Both the position numbers and the translations under genes were made by a program. From contig NZ_OX352320.1 of NCBI RefSeq assembly GCF_947090785.1, positions 3,895,001 through 3,959,000 on the forward strand: a DNA stretch of 64,000 nucleotides. The letters are read 5' to 3'. Under the pieces are notes generated by a model that did not search any database, had not been told where the DNA came from, and worked only from the letters and a program-made list of their open reading frames with translations. Shown piece by piece: positions 51,272-60,779 of the stretch. Every line of letters starts with the position of its first letter. The stretch's first letter is position 1. Source of the DNA: Rheinheimera sp. MM224. GTDB taxonomy: Bacteria > Pseudomonadota > Gammaproteobacteria > Enterobacterales > Alteromonadaceae.

Positions 51272-52614
51272 TAATAAAAACTCCAAAAAGATAAAACTAA
51301 ACCCAACATAGCGGCTCCTGCTATCACCCGCATTAAGCTCTGCTTCGCCACAAACAAAGCCAGCGCTGCAAGTATAGTAATAAGAACAGCTTGCCAGTCG
51401 ATAGCACCGGTAAAGCCTGTTGGCCATACAACATGGTATGCAAAAAACAGCGCTAAATTAACAATAACCCCCACCACCGCAGCACTTATTGCCGTTAATG
51501 GTGCAGTGAGCTGTAACTTGCCTTGAGTGGATTCCACCAGAGGACCTCCTGCAAGAATAAAAATAAAAGAAGGTAAAAAGGTAAACCAGCTCACCAGAAG
51601 CGCGGCTGTAATTCCGGCCAGCAACATCAAATCAGGGCCAAAGCTGGCATGCACATAAGCGCCAACAAAAGCGACAAAAACCACCACCATAATCAGCGGG
51701 CCTGGTGTGGTTTCCCCTAAAGCCAAGCCATCCATCATCTGCCCAGGCGTTAACCAACCAAACTTATCTACAGCGCCCTGATAGACATAAGGCAGCACAG
51801 CATAAGCACCACCAAAAGTTAATAATGCAGCCTTGGTAAAAAACCAGCTCATTTGGGTCAGTTGATGTTGCCAGCCCAAACTGAAGGTAAGTAGCAACAT
51901 AGGTAAAGCCCACAGTACTAAACCACAAGCTACTACCACGACAAAACGGCTCCAGCGAAATAACGCATGTGAAGGAGTTGGGGTTGTATCGTCAATCAAA
52001 GCCGGACCATAACTTTTTTGGGAAGCCGCATGACCGCCAGATGAAAACACTGCAGGTGTCACTTTACTGCCGATAAAACCAATCAAGGCGGCAGACAAAA
52101 CAATAAGCGGGAATGGCAGTTGAAAGGCAAAAATAGCGACAAAAGCAGCAACAGCTATAGCCCATAATAACGGGTGTTTCATCACCCGCCCGCCTATACG
52201 CCAGGCGGCATGTAGCACTATGGCGGCTATCGCAGGTTTAATCCCATAAAACAATGCAGCTACCCAAGGGTGCTCGCCATACACCAGATAACCCCAGGAC
52301 AGCAGCACCAAAAGCAGTAATGACGGCAGAATAAACAACAAACCTGCCACCACGCCACCCAAAGTGCGGTGCATCAGCCAGCCTAAATAGGTCGCCAGCT
52401 GTTGTGCTTCAGGCCCGGGCAGCAGCATGCAATAATTCAGCGCGTGCAAAAACCGGCCTTCGCTGATCCAACGGCGTTTTTCCACCAGCTCAGTATGCAT
52501 CAGAGCAATCTGTCCGGCAGGCCCACCAAAGCTGATACAACCCAACTTCAGCCAAAACCAGAAAGCTTGCCAAAATGGGATGGAAGGAGGAGAAGATAAG
52601 GCTACGTTTTGCAT
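51271..52614 (-). CDS. chrA: Chromate efflux transporter ChrA
   Basis: CHR-family inner-membrane antiporter, 447 residues, of the long bidomain type. The first CHR domain has ISFGGPAGQIALMH and LLPGPEAQQLATYLGW, and the second has LTFGGAYAVLPYV and GETTPGPLIMV. About ten to twelve spans. Family members export chromate and give chromate resistance, although many chromosomal copies are uncharacterised. It is translationally coupled to the flavin reductase gene downstream. Confidence 0.93.
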   Translation of the reverse strand: MQNVALSSPPSIPFWQAFWFWLKLGCISFGGPAGQIALMHTELVEKRRWISEGRFLHALNYCMLLPGPEAQQLATYLGWLMHRTLGGVVAGLLFILPSLLLLVLLSWGYLVYGEHPWVAALFYGIKPAIAAIVLHAAWRIGGRVMKHPLLWAIAVAAFVAIFAFQLPFPLIVLSAALIGFIGSKVTPAVFSSGGHAASQKSYGPALIDDTTPTPSHALFRWSRFVVVVACGLVLWALPMLLLTFSLGWQHQLTQMSWFFTKAALLTFGGAYAVLPYVYQGAVDKFGWLTPGQMMDGLALGETTPGPLIMVVVFVAFVGAYVHASFGPDLMLLAGITAALLVSWFTFLPSFIFILAGGPLVESTQGKLQLTAPLTAISAAVVGVIVNLALFFAYHVVWPTGFTGAIDWQAVLITILAALALFVAKQSLMRVIAGAAMLGLVLSFWSFY

Positions 52615-52923
52615 TGGAATATCAGCAAGTTATTAAGGGGTTCAGACTACCAAACTTATAAGGTGCATCGCCACTTGATAGTGATTCAGTCACCGTGGAA
52701 TTATTTGATAGCATCTTAAATCCCGAAAACAACTACTGGACAAATAGATGAAAATAACTAACTCTACATGACGATTAAAAAAATGACATGCCGCTATTAG
52801 AAGCAATAAATACATGCTGTGCATACAAAAAAATAGCAGGAAATTAACACGCCAAGCACAAGTATCAATTTTGCCGAGCTTTGGTGTGCGCTCAGAGAAA
52901 CAGGATTAAGCAAGGAGCACGGA
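52615..52923. other. AT-rich gap between divergent chrA and the NACHT gene
   Basis: 309 bp with no credible gene. It must carry the promoters for chrA (minus) and the NACHT gene (plus). A small GTGA-N5-TCAC palindrome is at about 52680-52692. I see no tRNA, direct repeat or attachment-site duplication. The last bases give a strong ribosome site, AAGGAG, six bases before the ATG at 52924. Confidence 0.5.
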
Positions 52924-55716
52924 ATGGAAAATCAGAATACGAAAGTAACTTTGACGAAGCCAAAATCTATATGGAATCGTAAAGTGACTCTAGATTTAAA
53001 GCCGCTATTTAAAGCACTTGGAAAGATGGCTACCCATGCTACCACTCTCAAGTTCGAAGAGTTAGGCAACGATACCGTCGAAGCTGCGGTGAGTCTTGGG
53101 TTAGAGACTCCAATTGAGGAGTTAGGATATGCATTAGTTTCAAATGCGCTCTTAGACGCCCTAAAGTCATTATCACGAGAAAGTACCTCGCACTTCGACG
53201 CAAGCTCTTCTCAAGATTGCTCAATTAGCGAACAACTTGAGAAACAGTTAATTGGAACAGCCATTTCTTTCAATGATAAATTCTTTGACGCTCCAGCCGA
53301 TCAACCTTTTCTCAAAGATGTAATTGAAGCCTATTCTAACTGGCTCTGTGATAATGGTGTTTCACCTTGGAACTCACAGTCTATAGCGGCTCGACTTCCT
53401 GCATACTTCGTTAATTCGCTATCGTCTGAATGGCGAAAAAATTCTTCTATTTATAAACGGTTATTAGACCTACAAGATACTCCTTTCAAAAAGGCTGAAT
53501 ACGCTCTACAAGGCTGGAATGCTTATTTTTCATACCTACAAAAGCGGATATCGGAAAATATATTCGACGAGCCATTTAGCCTCGCTCAGCTTTATATCCC
53601 GCTCAATGCTTACTACGTAGAACGTGTTGAAAAATCCGAGCAAAGTGCCTCTGAGTTCCGAACAAAAGACAGAAGGGTCTGTGTTTGCCTTGAAGATGAG
53701 CTTGTACATTGGCTCGGGTCTCAAGATAAATCAGATGCTTTGCGAGTAATCAGTGGTGGTCCAGGAAGTGGGAAGTCTTCTTTTACACGAGTTTTTTGCG
53801 CTGAAATAGCAAAACGCGGCATCGCAAAACCCATTTATATCCCGCTGCATCTTATAGATCCTACACGTGACGTTTCAAGCGAAGTTGAAAAGTTTATTCG
53901 AGATGAAGCACTACTTGGATTCAATCCGTTAGATCCTGATAGGAAGGAGATAGGTGTACTTCTGGTCTTCGATGGCCTAGACGAACTCGCTAGTATGGGT
54001 AAAGCTGCTGCACAAGTTGCTCGTGATTTTATACAAGCTGTCGAAAAGATGATTGAACGAAGAAATCTTGGCCCGAATCCTATTAACGTAATAATAAGTG
54101 GCCGTGAGTTAATCGTCCAAGAGAACGAAACTGAGTTTCGACGCCCACGACAAGTGCTTAACATACTTCCCTACTTTGTTACGGAAGACAAATCGACATA
54201 TGCAGACCGTAAAAAAATACTTGAAGTAGACCTGCGACAACTTTGGTGGCAAAAGTACGGTACGCTGGTTGGGCAACAGTTCACAGGAGTTCCCAAACAA
54301 CTGCAATTGCCGGAAATTGATGAAATCACGGCTCAACCTTTGTTGAATTATCTAGTCGCCCTAAGCTACCGACGTGGGAAAATCGACTTCAATCGAAAAA
54401 TAAACTTGAATACAGTTTACGCAGACCTCGTGGTTGCGGTGCATGAACGGGGTTATGAGAAAACAAGAACTTATCGACCAATTAGCCATATTATTCTCCG
54501 AGACTTTGTGCGAGTTTTAGAAGAGATTGGTTTAGCTGCTTGGCACGGAAGCGACGGCCGTTCAACCTCTGTCAGGGATATACTTTTTCACTGTAAACAG
54601 AGTGGGCTCACCGCATTATTGGACTCTTTTACTGAGGGAGCTCAAGCAGGAACAACCAAATTGTTAGCTGCATTTTTCTTCAGGCGAGGAAGCGAGGCCG
54701 CTGGTGACGATTCGACATTTGTATTCACACATAAAAGTTTTGGTGAGTATCTCACAGCGATGCGCATCGTAAGGGGTCTTGATCGCATAATAACTGAGAG
54801 AAATCGGAGAATAGCAAACACCGACGACGGTTTCGATACAACTGATGCTTTGATTCATTGGGCGAAACTTACTGGGCCTGCAGCAATGACTGAGTATGTT
54901 CAGAGATTTCTTCGTCGTGAAATCGCTAAGCGGCAGATTGAAGAATTAGAAGTTTGGCAACCTGTTCTCACTGAACTAACTACACATGTCATTGAACACT
55001 TAATTCCCATGGAGAAAATTGGTAACCTCAGCCATTCATCTGCGTGTCGCCAAGAAATTAACTCGTCGACATCACTTTTAATAGCTTTAAACGCTGTGTC
55101 CGTAGCTCTACAAAAAGTTGCCAAACTAAATTTTAGTACCGAAGTGAGTTTTGGTTCCTTTTTACGTCGAATGTGTCCTCAACGCTCAGGGGCTAAGTCG
55201 CCACTGCTATTTTCGTGTCTATCATTTTTGGATCTCTCAGAGCAATGTCTGGATATGGTAGATCTATTTGGTGCAAACCTACAATCGACTATCTGGAGGG
55301 GAACGAGCGCGCACTTTGGGATCTTTGATAGCACCGATCTCAGTAATGCTGACTTTACAGGAGCAAAGTTAAGTTGGAGCCGATTTGGTCATGCAACACT
55401 CAATTCCGTAAGATTCGTTGACGCAAGACTTACAGGAGTAAAATTCGGGATTTCATCACAACTCCGAGGAATAGACTTTTCCAGAGCTCGGCTCCAGCGT
55501 GCAGATTTTGAACACGCAGAACTAGTGCAATGCACTTTCGATAGAGCGAATATTTCCGGTACTAATATTAATCTAGCTAGCGTAGTTGTCGACTGCACCA
55601 TACATGGAGCTAGAGCCGATAAACATGAGAAGCAGTTAATTCAATGGGTAGAGCGATTAAGGAAGGATGGAAGCCTAAAAGGAGAGTTAAACTTAACAGA
55701 AGCAAATGACTCTTAG
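52924..55716 (+). CDS. NACHT STAND ATPase with pentapeptide repeats (candidate defence protein)
   Basis: 930 residues. The N-terminal 270 residues are mostly helical and unrecognised, probably the effector or signalling part. A NACHT NTPase module follows: Walker A GGPGSGKSS (278-286) and Walker B VLLVFDGLDELA with Asp-350 and the DxxDE acid pair. Then come a helical arm region (about 390-760) and pentapeptide repeats (about 780-897, e.g. LSNADFTGAKLSWSRF). Bacterial NACHT proteins related to NLR immune receptors protect against phages; that role is inferred here. The gene is AT-richer than its neighbours, uses many ATA, AGA and CGA codons, and stands alone with its own ribosome site. No frameshift was seen. 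Confidence 0.85.
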   Translation: MENQNTKVTLTKPKSIWNRKVTLDLKPLFKALGKMATHATTLKFEELGNDTVEAAVSLGLETPIEELGYALVSNALLDALKSLSRESTSHFDASSSQDCSISEQLEKQLIGTAISFNDKFFDAPADQPFLKDVIEAYSNWLCDNGVSPWNSQSIAARLPAYFVNSLSSEWRKNSSIYKRLLDLQDTPFKKAEYALQGWNAYFSYLQKRISENIFDEPFSLAQLYIPLNAYYVERVEKSEQSASEFRTKDRRVCVCLEDELVHWLGSQDKSDALRVISGGPGSGKSSFTRVFCAEIAKRGIAKPIYIPLHLIDPTRDVSSEVEKFIRDEALLGFNPLDPDRKEIGVLLVFDGLDELASMGKAAAQVARDFIQAVEKMIERRNLGPNPINVIISGRELIVQENETEFRRPRQVLNILPYFVTEDKSTYADRKKILEVDLRQLWWQKYGTLVGQQFTGVPKQLQLPEIDEITAQPLLNYLVALSYRRGKIDFNRKINLNTVYADLVVAVHERGYEKTRTYRPISHIILRDFVRVLEEIGLAAWHGSDGRSTSVRDILFHCKQSGLTALLDSFTEGAQAGTTKLLAAFFFRRGSEAAGDDSTFVFTHKSFGEYLTAMRIVRGLDRIITERNRRIANTDDGFDTTDALIHWAKLTGPAAMTEYVQRFLRREIAKRQIEELEVWQPVLTELTTHVIEHLIPMEKIGNLSHSSACRQEINSSTSLLIALNAVSVALQKVAKLNFSTEVSFGSFLRRMCPQRSGAKSPLLFSCLSFLDLSEQCLDMVDLFGANLQSTIWRGTSAHFGIFDSTDLSNADFTGAKLSWSRFGHATLNSVRFVDARLTGVKFGISSQLRGIDFSRARLQRADFEHAELVQCTFDRANISGTNINLASVVVDCTIHGARADKHEKQLIQWVERLRKDGSLKGELNLTEANDS

Positions 55717-55799
55717 CCGTTAAAATAACACTGAATTATTCATAAGCAGAGGAAATTTGCCTCATTTGGCAAAACTGCAGTAGCAGACTAGCTAAAGCG

Positions 55800-55900
55800 A
55801 GGATGGCTATAGTTCTAAGAAGACCGTCTTTGGCAGGGATGCCAAAGACGAGCCTATAGGGACATATTCACGGCGTGTCTGCTTGGGCTATAGCCATACC
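55800..55900 (+). ncRNA. Nested hairpin element with GGA loops (unrecognised)
   Basis: An outer 9-bp stem (TGGCTATAG 55804-55812 with CTATAGCCA 55888-55896) encloses a perfect 11-bp hairpin CGTCTTTGGCA-GGGA-TGCCAAAGACG (55825-55850). The remaining part reads GGGACATATTCACGGCGTG. GGGA in a hairpin loop resembles a CsrA-binding site. I remember similar GGCGTGTC-containing intergenic elements as multicopy in marine gammaproteobacteria, but only this copy is in the window. Confidence 0.45.
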
Positions 55901-55912
55901 GCAGCTACCGAA

Positions 55913-55941
55913 CTTTGCTGAGTAATTAATTGTCAGCAAAG
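55913..55941 (-). other. Hairpin just past the rnpB 3' end
   Basis: CTTTGCTGA/TCAGCAAAG perfect 9-bp arms around an AT-rich loop, 10 bases beyond the predicted RNase P RNA end. Without a T-run it may be a processing or weak termination signal. Confidence 0.4.
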
Positions 55942-55950
55942 GAAATAAGA

Positions 55951-56315
<365 letters not shown>

Positions 56316-56321
56316 GCGCGC

Positions 56322-56350
56322 ATTATACCCTTCTTCCTCGAAGCTGCAAG
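56322..56350 (-). promoter_or_regulatory. rnpB promoter
   Basis: On the minus strand CTTGCA is followed after 17 bases by a perfect TATAAT (56327-56322), with a GC-rich discriminator GCGCGCC before the RNA. Such discriminators are typical of stringently controlled stable-RNA promoters. Confidence 0.8.
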
Positions 56351-56442
56351 GTTGTTGGCCAGACTCTATCTATTACAGTATCAACATCTGATAAAAGTCG
56401 CGGGCGGGGACAAGCCTAATTAACATCAGATTGGAATTTGAA

Positions 56443-56469
56443 ACGGGCGGGTATAAGACCCGCCCCTAC
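56443..56469. repeat. REP-like palindrome, GTAGGGGC family, copy 3
   Basis: ACGGGCGGG-TATAAGA-CCCGCCCCTAC, in the same orientation as copy 1 near yacG. Its last bases supply the stop codon of rsmI. A degenerate half copy (GCGGGCGGGG) lies at about 56400-56410. Confidence 0.75.
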
Positions 56470-57314
56470 GATTCGGTATCCCAGCTTAAACCCAATTTAT
56501 ACAAAGCATTTTTCTTTTCGCCGTGAATTTCTGCCGTTAAAGCGGCGGCTTTTTTCAGTGGTAATTCACTCATCAGCAGCTTCAGAGTTTGCTGAGCTGC
56601 CGGGTTAATTTCTTCTTCGGCAGCTAAAGTTGGCGCTATCATTAACACCATTTCGCCCTGACAACGGGCTGGGTCTTCATCTAACCAGGCTGTGATCTCT
56701 GCAGCTGTGCCATAGACAAAGTTTTCAAAGGTTTTAGTCAGCTCTTTGGCCAGTACCAGCTCACGTTCTGCACCAAACACCTTCACTACATCTTCTAAAC
56801 AATCTTTGATACGACGTGCCGTTTCGTAGCAAATTAAGGTGCCTACACCTTGTGGAATGGCACTTAATACATTTTGACGTTGCTGACTTTTGGCAGGTAA
56901 AAAGCCAATAAAATGGAATTTATCTGTAGGTAAACCAGCGCAGCACAAAGCGCTGATCAAAGCACAAGGACCAGGTATTGGTACTACACGTACACCAGCG
57001 TCACGGCATAAACGCACCAGACTGTAACCCGGGTCACTAATCAGCGGCGTGCCCGCATCTGAGATCAGGGCAACGTCTTCGCCTGCCTGTAATTTCTGCA
57101 ATAAAGTGGCAGCTCGTTGCTTTTCATTGTGGTCATGCAGCGCCAGCATTTTAGCTGAAATACCTAAGTGACTGAGTAACTTACCGCTGTGTCTTGTATC
57201 TTCTGCCGCCACCCAGGCCACAGTGCTTAAGGTTTTGATGGCGCGCTGACTGATGTCATCTAAATTGCCAATAGGCGTGGCTACTATGTATAAATTTCCG
57301 CTTTGTGCAGTCAT
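56466..57314 (-). CDS. rsmI: 16S rRNA 2'-O-ribose C1402 methyltransferase RsmI
   Basis: SAM-dependent methyltransferase of the tetrapyrrole-methylase-like fold, 282 residues. Motifs are YIVATPIGNLDDIS, ISDAGTPLISDPG and PGPCALISAL. It modifies the same nucleotide as RsmH. It is divergent from lpoA. The stop codon TAG is formed by the edge of a REP-like palindrome. Confidence 0.96.
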   Translation of the reverse strand: MTAQSGNLYIVATPIGNLDDISQRAIKTLSTVAWVAAEDTRHSGKLLSHLGISAKMLALHDHNEKQRAATLLQKLQAGEDVALISDAGTPLISDPGYSLVRLCRDAGVRVVPIPGPCALISALCCAGLPTDKFHFIGFLPAKSQQRQNVLSAIPQGVGTLICYETARRIKDCLEDVVKVFGAERELVLAKELTKTFENFVYGTAAEITAWLDEDPARCQGEMVLMIAPTLAAEEEINPAAQQTLKLLMSELPLKKAAALTAEIHGEKKNALYKLGLSWDTES

Positions 57315-57394
57315 ATGGCGCTTATTCCGTTGTACTTGAATTACTTTGGCTGGAATTCATTGAGCTTAGGCACGGCACTGAGTAAGATACCTGC

Positions 57395-59269
57395 ATGTTT
57401 CCTTCATTGTACCTGTGCATTGTGAAATCCAGCAAACTGAAGCCATTTATTCTTTTAGGCAGCGCCATAGCGTTAGCCAGTTGTTCTTCCGCACCACAGC
57501 AGGTTGCTCCGGTAAAACGAGCTCCTGTAGTCCAGCCTATTGTTGAGGCAGAAGATGAAGTGGAAGTCGTTAAAATCGAACGGCCTTTATCAGGCGCCGA
57601 CTTTATTGAACAGGCAGGTCAACAGCAAGGTTCAGAACAGCAATGGCAATTGCTTGAAGCGGCCAAAGCGCATTTGCAACAAGGTGAAACAGAACAGGCA
57701 TTAGCTATTAGCCGGGTTCTGGCACAACAAGCAGCACCTGATGTACAACAAGCTAACTTATTGCCCTTTTTTCAGGGCCTGATCGCAGCTGGCGATCATG
57801 AAGATATTGAAAAATTCAGCAGCCAGTATTCGTTAAGCTCGTTCAGAGATGAAGATAAAGCCGCTTATTTACAAAGCCTGGCTCAGTATCAAAGCAGCAG
57901 AAGAGAACCGGATAAAGCCGTTAAAACCTACCTGCAATTGCTGGCATTACAACCAGAGCAAAGCGCTTATCAAAGTGCTCTATGGCAACAACTGGGTATG
58001 CTGACACCGGACCAGTTAGAAAACCTGCGCCAAAGCTCAGATCCCACCACTCAGGGCTGGGCCCAGTTACTGCAACTGCATCAGCAGCATTTAGGTAACA
58101 CTCCGGCTTTAACTCAGGCAATCAGCGATTGGCAACAGCAATACCCAAATCTGCCATCTTTGCAGCAACTACCAGCTGAAATTCAGCAATTAAGTGCTGT
58201 AGATGCATTTTCGCCTAAAACTATCGCCGTCTTGTTGCCTTTTAGCAGTAACTTCCGCCAGCACGCCGAAGCCATCCAACAAGGTATTCTGGCCGCCTCA
58301 GCCAACCAGCAAGCCCGTTTGATTTTTATCGACAGCCAAACCGAGGCTGCAGCTTTGAAGCAGCAACTGGCAGCAGAGCAAGTGGATTTTGTTATTGGGC
58401 CTTTGCTCAGAGAACAAGTGGATGCCATTTCACAACAAGCGGACTGGACTATTCCAACGCTGTTTTTAAATGGCAAAACCGATTTGGTGCAACAATCTGC
58501 CGATAAGTTTTATTTTTCCTTAAGTGTGGAAGATGAAGCGCACCAAATGGCCATGCTGTTTAAACAGAAAAACTATAAGCAACCTGTGCTGATGGCATCA
58601 CGCAACCCGTTGAGCCAGCGTATGGCTGAACAATTTGGCCGTGACTGGAAACAAATAGCGGGGAAAGAACCTGAAGTCTATTGGTTTGCTGATCAGGCGG
58701 GTATGGAAAGCACCATCAAACAATTACTGGAAACCGCAGCCAGCGAGCAGCGTATCCGCGAAATCAGCCAGTTAGCTGGTGAAGGTGTCAAAGCTGAACC
58801 TCATAGCCGTCAGGATATAGACGCTATTTATTTATTGGCTGACCCTTCGCAAACCCGTTTACTGAAACCCTACATTGATGTGTCAGTCGCTCCGACTAAA
58901 ACCACTGTGCCTGTGTACGCCAGTTCACGCAGCCATCAAAAGTCGGCAGAATTCACCGACCGCCGCGACCTGCAGGGTTTAACTTTTACCGAAATGCCAT
59001 GGATGCTTAGTACGGGGCAGCAACAAGAATTCCGCCAGCAATTTGAACAACTGTTTCCACAGCAAGACGAAACCCTGCAGCGTTTATTTGCCATGGGGTA
59101 CGATTCTTACCACTTAATTTTCCGTTTAAAGCAGCAGCAACAATTTCCAGCTCTGCGTTATCAGGGTTTAACAGGCAATCTGGCCTTGTCCACAGGTGGA
59201 CAGGTTCAGCGACAGTTAACCTGGGGGAAATACAGTAAGGATGGTTTGCTGACACCACGGACCCCTTAA
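57395..59269 (+). CDS. lpoA: Penicillin-binding protein activator LpoA
   Basis: Outer-membrane lipoprotein that activates PBP1a, 624 residues. The signal ends at the lipobox LASC. The mature N-terminal half is a Gln-rich TPR-like helical domain, and the C-terminal half has a periplasmic-binding-protein fold (from about residue 270, KTIAVLLPFSSNF). The ATG at 57395 gives a long leader; a GTG at 57422 would start directly before KSSKLK and is equally plausible. The first gene of lpoA-yraN-diaA-dolP, an order shared with E. coli. Confidence 0.92.
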   Translation: MFPSLYLCIVKSSKLKPFILLGSAIALASCSSAPQQVAPVKRAPVVQPIVEAEDEVEVVKIERPLSGADFIEQAGQQQGSEQQWQLLEAAKAHLQQGETEQALAISRVLAQQAAPDVQQANLLPFFQGLIAAGDHEDIEKFSSQYSLSSFRDEDKAAYLQSLAQYQSSRREPDKAVKTYLQLLALQPEQSAYQSALWQQLGMLTPDQLENLRQSSDPTTQGWAQLLQLHQQHLGNTPALTQAISDWQQQYPNLPSLQQLPAEIQQLSAVDAFSPKTIAVLLPFSSNFRQHAEAIQQGILAASANQQARLIFIDSQTEAAALKQQLAAEQVDFVIGPLLREQVDAISQQADWTIPTLFLNGKTDLVQQSADKFYFSLSVEDEAHQMAMLFKQKNYKQPVLMASRNPLSQRMAEQFGRDWKQIAGKEPEVYWFADQAGMESTIKQLLETAASEQRIREISQLAGEGVKAEPHSRQDIDAIYLLADPSQTRLLKPYIDVSVAPTKTTVPVYASSRSHQKSAEFTDRRDLQGLTFTEMPWMLSTGQQQEFRQQFEQLFPQQDETLQRLFAMGYDSYHLIFRLKQQQQFPALRYQGLTGNLALSTGGQVQRQLTWGKYSKDGLLTPRTP

Positions 59270-59620
59270 ATGAGCACAAGCACTGGTCAGTTTTATGAAC
59301 AACAGGCCTTAGTGTTTTTACAGCAACAAGGCTTACAACTGGTGCAGCAAAACTACAGTTGTCGCTTTGGTGAGATTGATTTAGTGATGCGCGAGCAACA
59401 GACGCTGGTTTTTGTTGAAGTGAAGTTCAGGCGCAGCAACCATTTTGGTGGTGCCGCTGCGGCCGTAACTATCAGCAAACAACAAAAGCTAACCCGTACT
59501 GCTCAGTGTTATTTACAAAGTGTTGGCCAACAGCATTGCCGTTTTGATGTAGTGGCCATTACCGAACAGCCAGCAGATATTCGCTGGATTAAGAACGCTT
59601 TTGCAGGAACAGCTAACTAA
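59270..59620 (+). CDS. yraN: YraN family endonuclease-like protein (UPF0102)
   Basis: 116 residues with a PD-(D/E)XK-like core: FGEIDLVM and VFVEVKFR supply the Asp, Glu and Lys expected of the nuclease fold. The in vivo function is not established. It begins directly after the lpoA stop and ends one base into diaA, so it is translationally coupled. Confidence 0.92.
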   Translation: MSTSTGQFYEQQALVFLQQQGLQLVQQNYSCRFGEIDLVMREQQTLVFVEVKFRRSNHFGGAAAAVTISKQQKLTRTAQCYLQSVGQQHCRFDVVAITEQPADIRWIKNAFAGTAN

Positions 59621-60207
59621 TGCAAGACCATATCAGGCAACTTTTTACTGAAAATATTCAAACCATGATAGCGACAGGCGAAGCATTGTCTGCCCCTATC
59701 GAAAACGCCGCCGTCAGTCTGGTGAACTGCCTGATCAATGGCGGCAAAGTGATTTGTTGTGGCGAAGGCGCATCTGCTGCTTTAGCCACTCATTTTGCTC
59801 AGCTGTTATTGGATCAGTTTGAAGCCGAACGGCCTTGTTTACCGGCTTTTGCTTTGCTGAGTAACAACTCCAGCTTACAACCTGGTAATCAGGAAAACCC
59901 CGACCATCTGGCGCGTCAGGTACGGGCTTTAGGTCAGGCTGGTGATGTGCTGGTCGCAATTTCAATGACAGGCGAAGAACATAATCTGATTAAAGCGGTC
60001 GAAGCTGCTTTAACCAAAGATATGACTGTCGTGGCTTTAACTGTAGATAACAGTGGCGAATTATCGGGTTTATTAGGTAATCAGGACACAGAATTAAAGG
60101 TACCAGCGCACAGACCAGCGCGGGTGTTTGAATGTTATACCTTTTTACTGCACGCGTTATGCGAACTGATCGACATAACTCTGTTTCCGCAACAAGGAGA
60201 TCTTTGA
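59620..60207 (+). CDS. diaA: DnaA initiator-associating protein DiaA
   Basis: SIS-domain protein, 195 residues (E. coli 196). It forms tetramers that bind DnaA and promote its ordered assembly on oriC. The SIS segment CCGEGASAALATHFAQ and the later ALGQAGDVLVAISMTG align with DiaA. It overlaps yraN and dolP by one base each. Confidence 0.92.
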   Translation: MQDHIRQLFTENIQTMIATGEALSAPIENAAVSLVNCLINGGKVICCGEGASAALATHFAQLLLDQFEAERPCLPAFALLSNNSSLQPGNQENPDHLARQVRALGQAGDVLVAISMTGEEHNLIKAVEAALTKDMTVVALTVDNSGELSGLLGNQDTELKVPAHRPARVFECYTFLLHALCELIDITLFPQQGDL

Positions 60208-60773
60208 TGTTGAATAAATTAATACTGGTGTTACTGACCAGCTGGTTATTACAAGGTTGTGCCGCAGCTGTATTAGCAGGTGGAGCAACAGCTGTTAAAT
60301 CAGCAGGCGATCCACGTACGCTGGGCAGTCAGATTGACGATAAAAGTATTCAGGTGAAGGTGATCCGGGCTTTAGACGAAAATCCTGAAACCAAGAAAAA
60401 GGGCAATATCAATATGACCAGTTACAACGGTGTAGTGCTGTTAACAGGTCAGGTACCCAACGAGCGTGTGCGTGAAGTGGCTGGTGAAGTATCCAGAGTG
60501 GAAGGCGTCAAAGACGTACATAACCAACTGCGTGTTGCCAGCGAAATCAGCTTTGGTACAGGCAGTAAAGACAGCTGGATCACTACCCGCATCAAAGGCA
60601 AATTTCTGGCCGATGAACACGTCAGTGGTTTAAATATCAAAGTAGTCACAGAAAACGGTGAAGTGTTTTTAATGGGTCTGGTCAGTCAGCAAGAAGCTGA
60701 AAGAGCAGTTAACTTAGCCCGCAACGTGGATGGCGTAGCCCGCGTTATTAAAGCTTTTGAATACAAAGAGTAA
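60207..60773 (+). CDS. dolP: Outer-membrane BON lipoprotein DolP (YraP)
   Basis: Lipoprotein of 188 residues with lipobox LLQGC and two BON domains (about 50-115 and 125-185, with VLLTGQVPNE and VFLMGLVSQQEAE). E. coli DolP supports outer-membrane integrity and BAM function. The ATG at 60207 overlaps the diaA stop (TGATG). A longer in-frame version lies inside diaA and would bury the signal peptide. Confidence 0.93.
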   Translation: MLNKLILVLLTSWLLQGCAAAVLAGGATAVKSAGDPRTLGSQIDDKSIQVKVIRALDENPETKKKGNINMTSYNGVVLLTGQVPNERVREVAGEVSRVEGVKDVHNQLRVASEISFGTGSKDSWITTRIKGKFLADEHVSGLNIKVVTENGEVFLMGLVSQQEAERAVNLARNVDGVARVIKAFEYKE

Positions 60774-60779
60774 ATCATT

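Noticed and set aside
52924..55950. Prophage or integrative element around the NACHT gene
   Set aside because: No integrase, transposase, phage gene or flanking direct repeat is visible.
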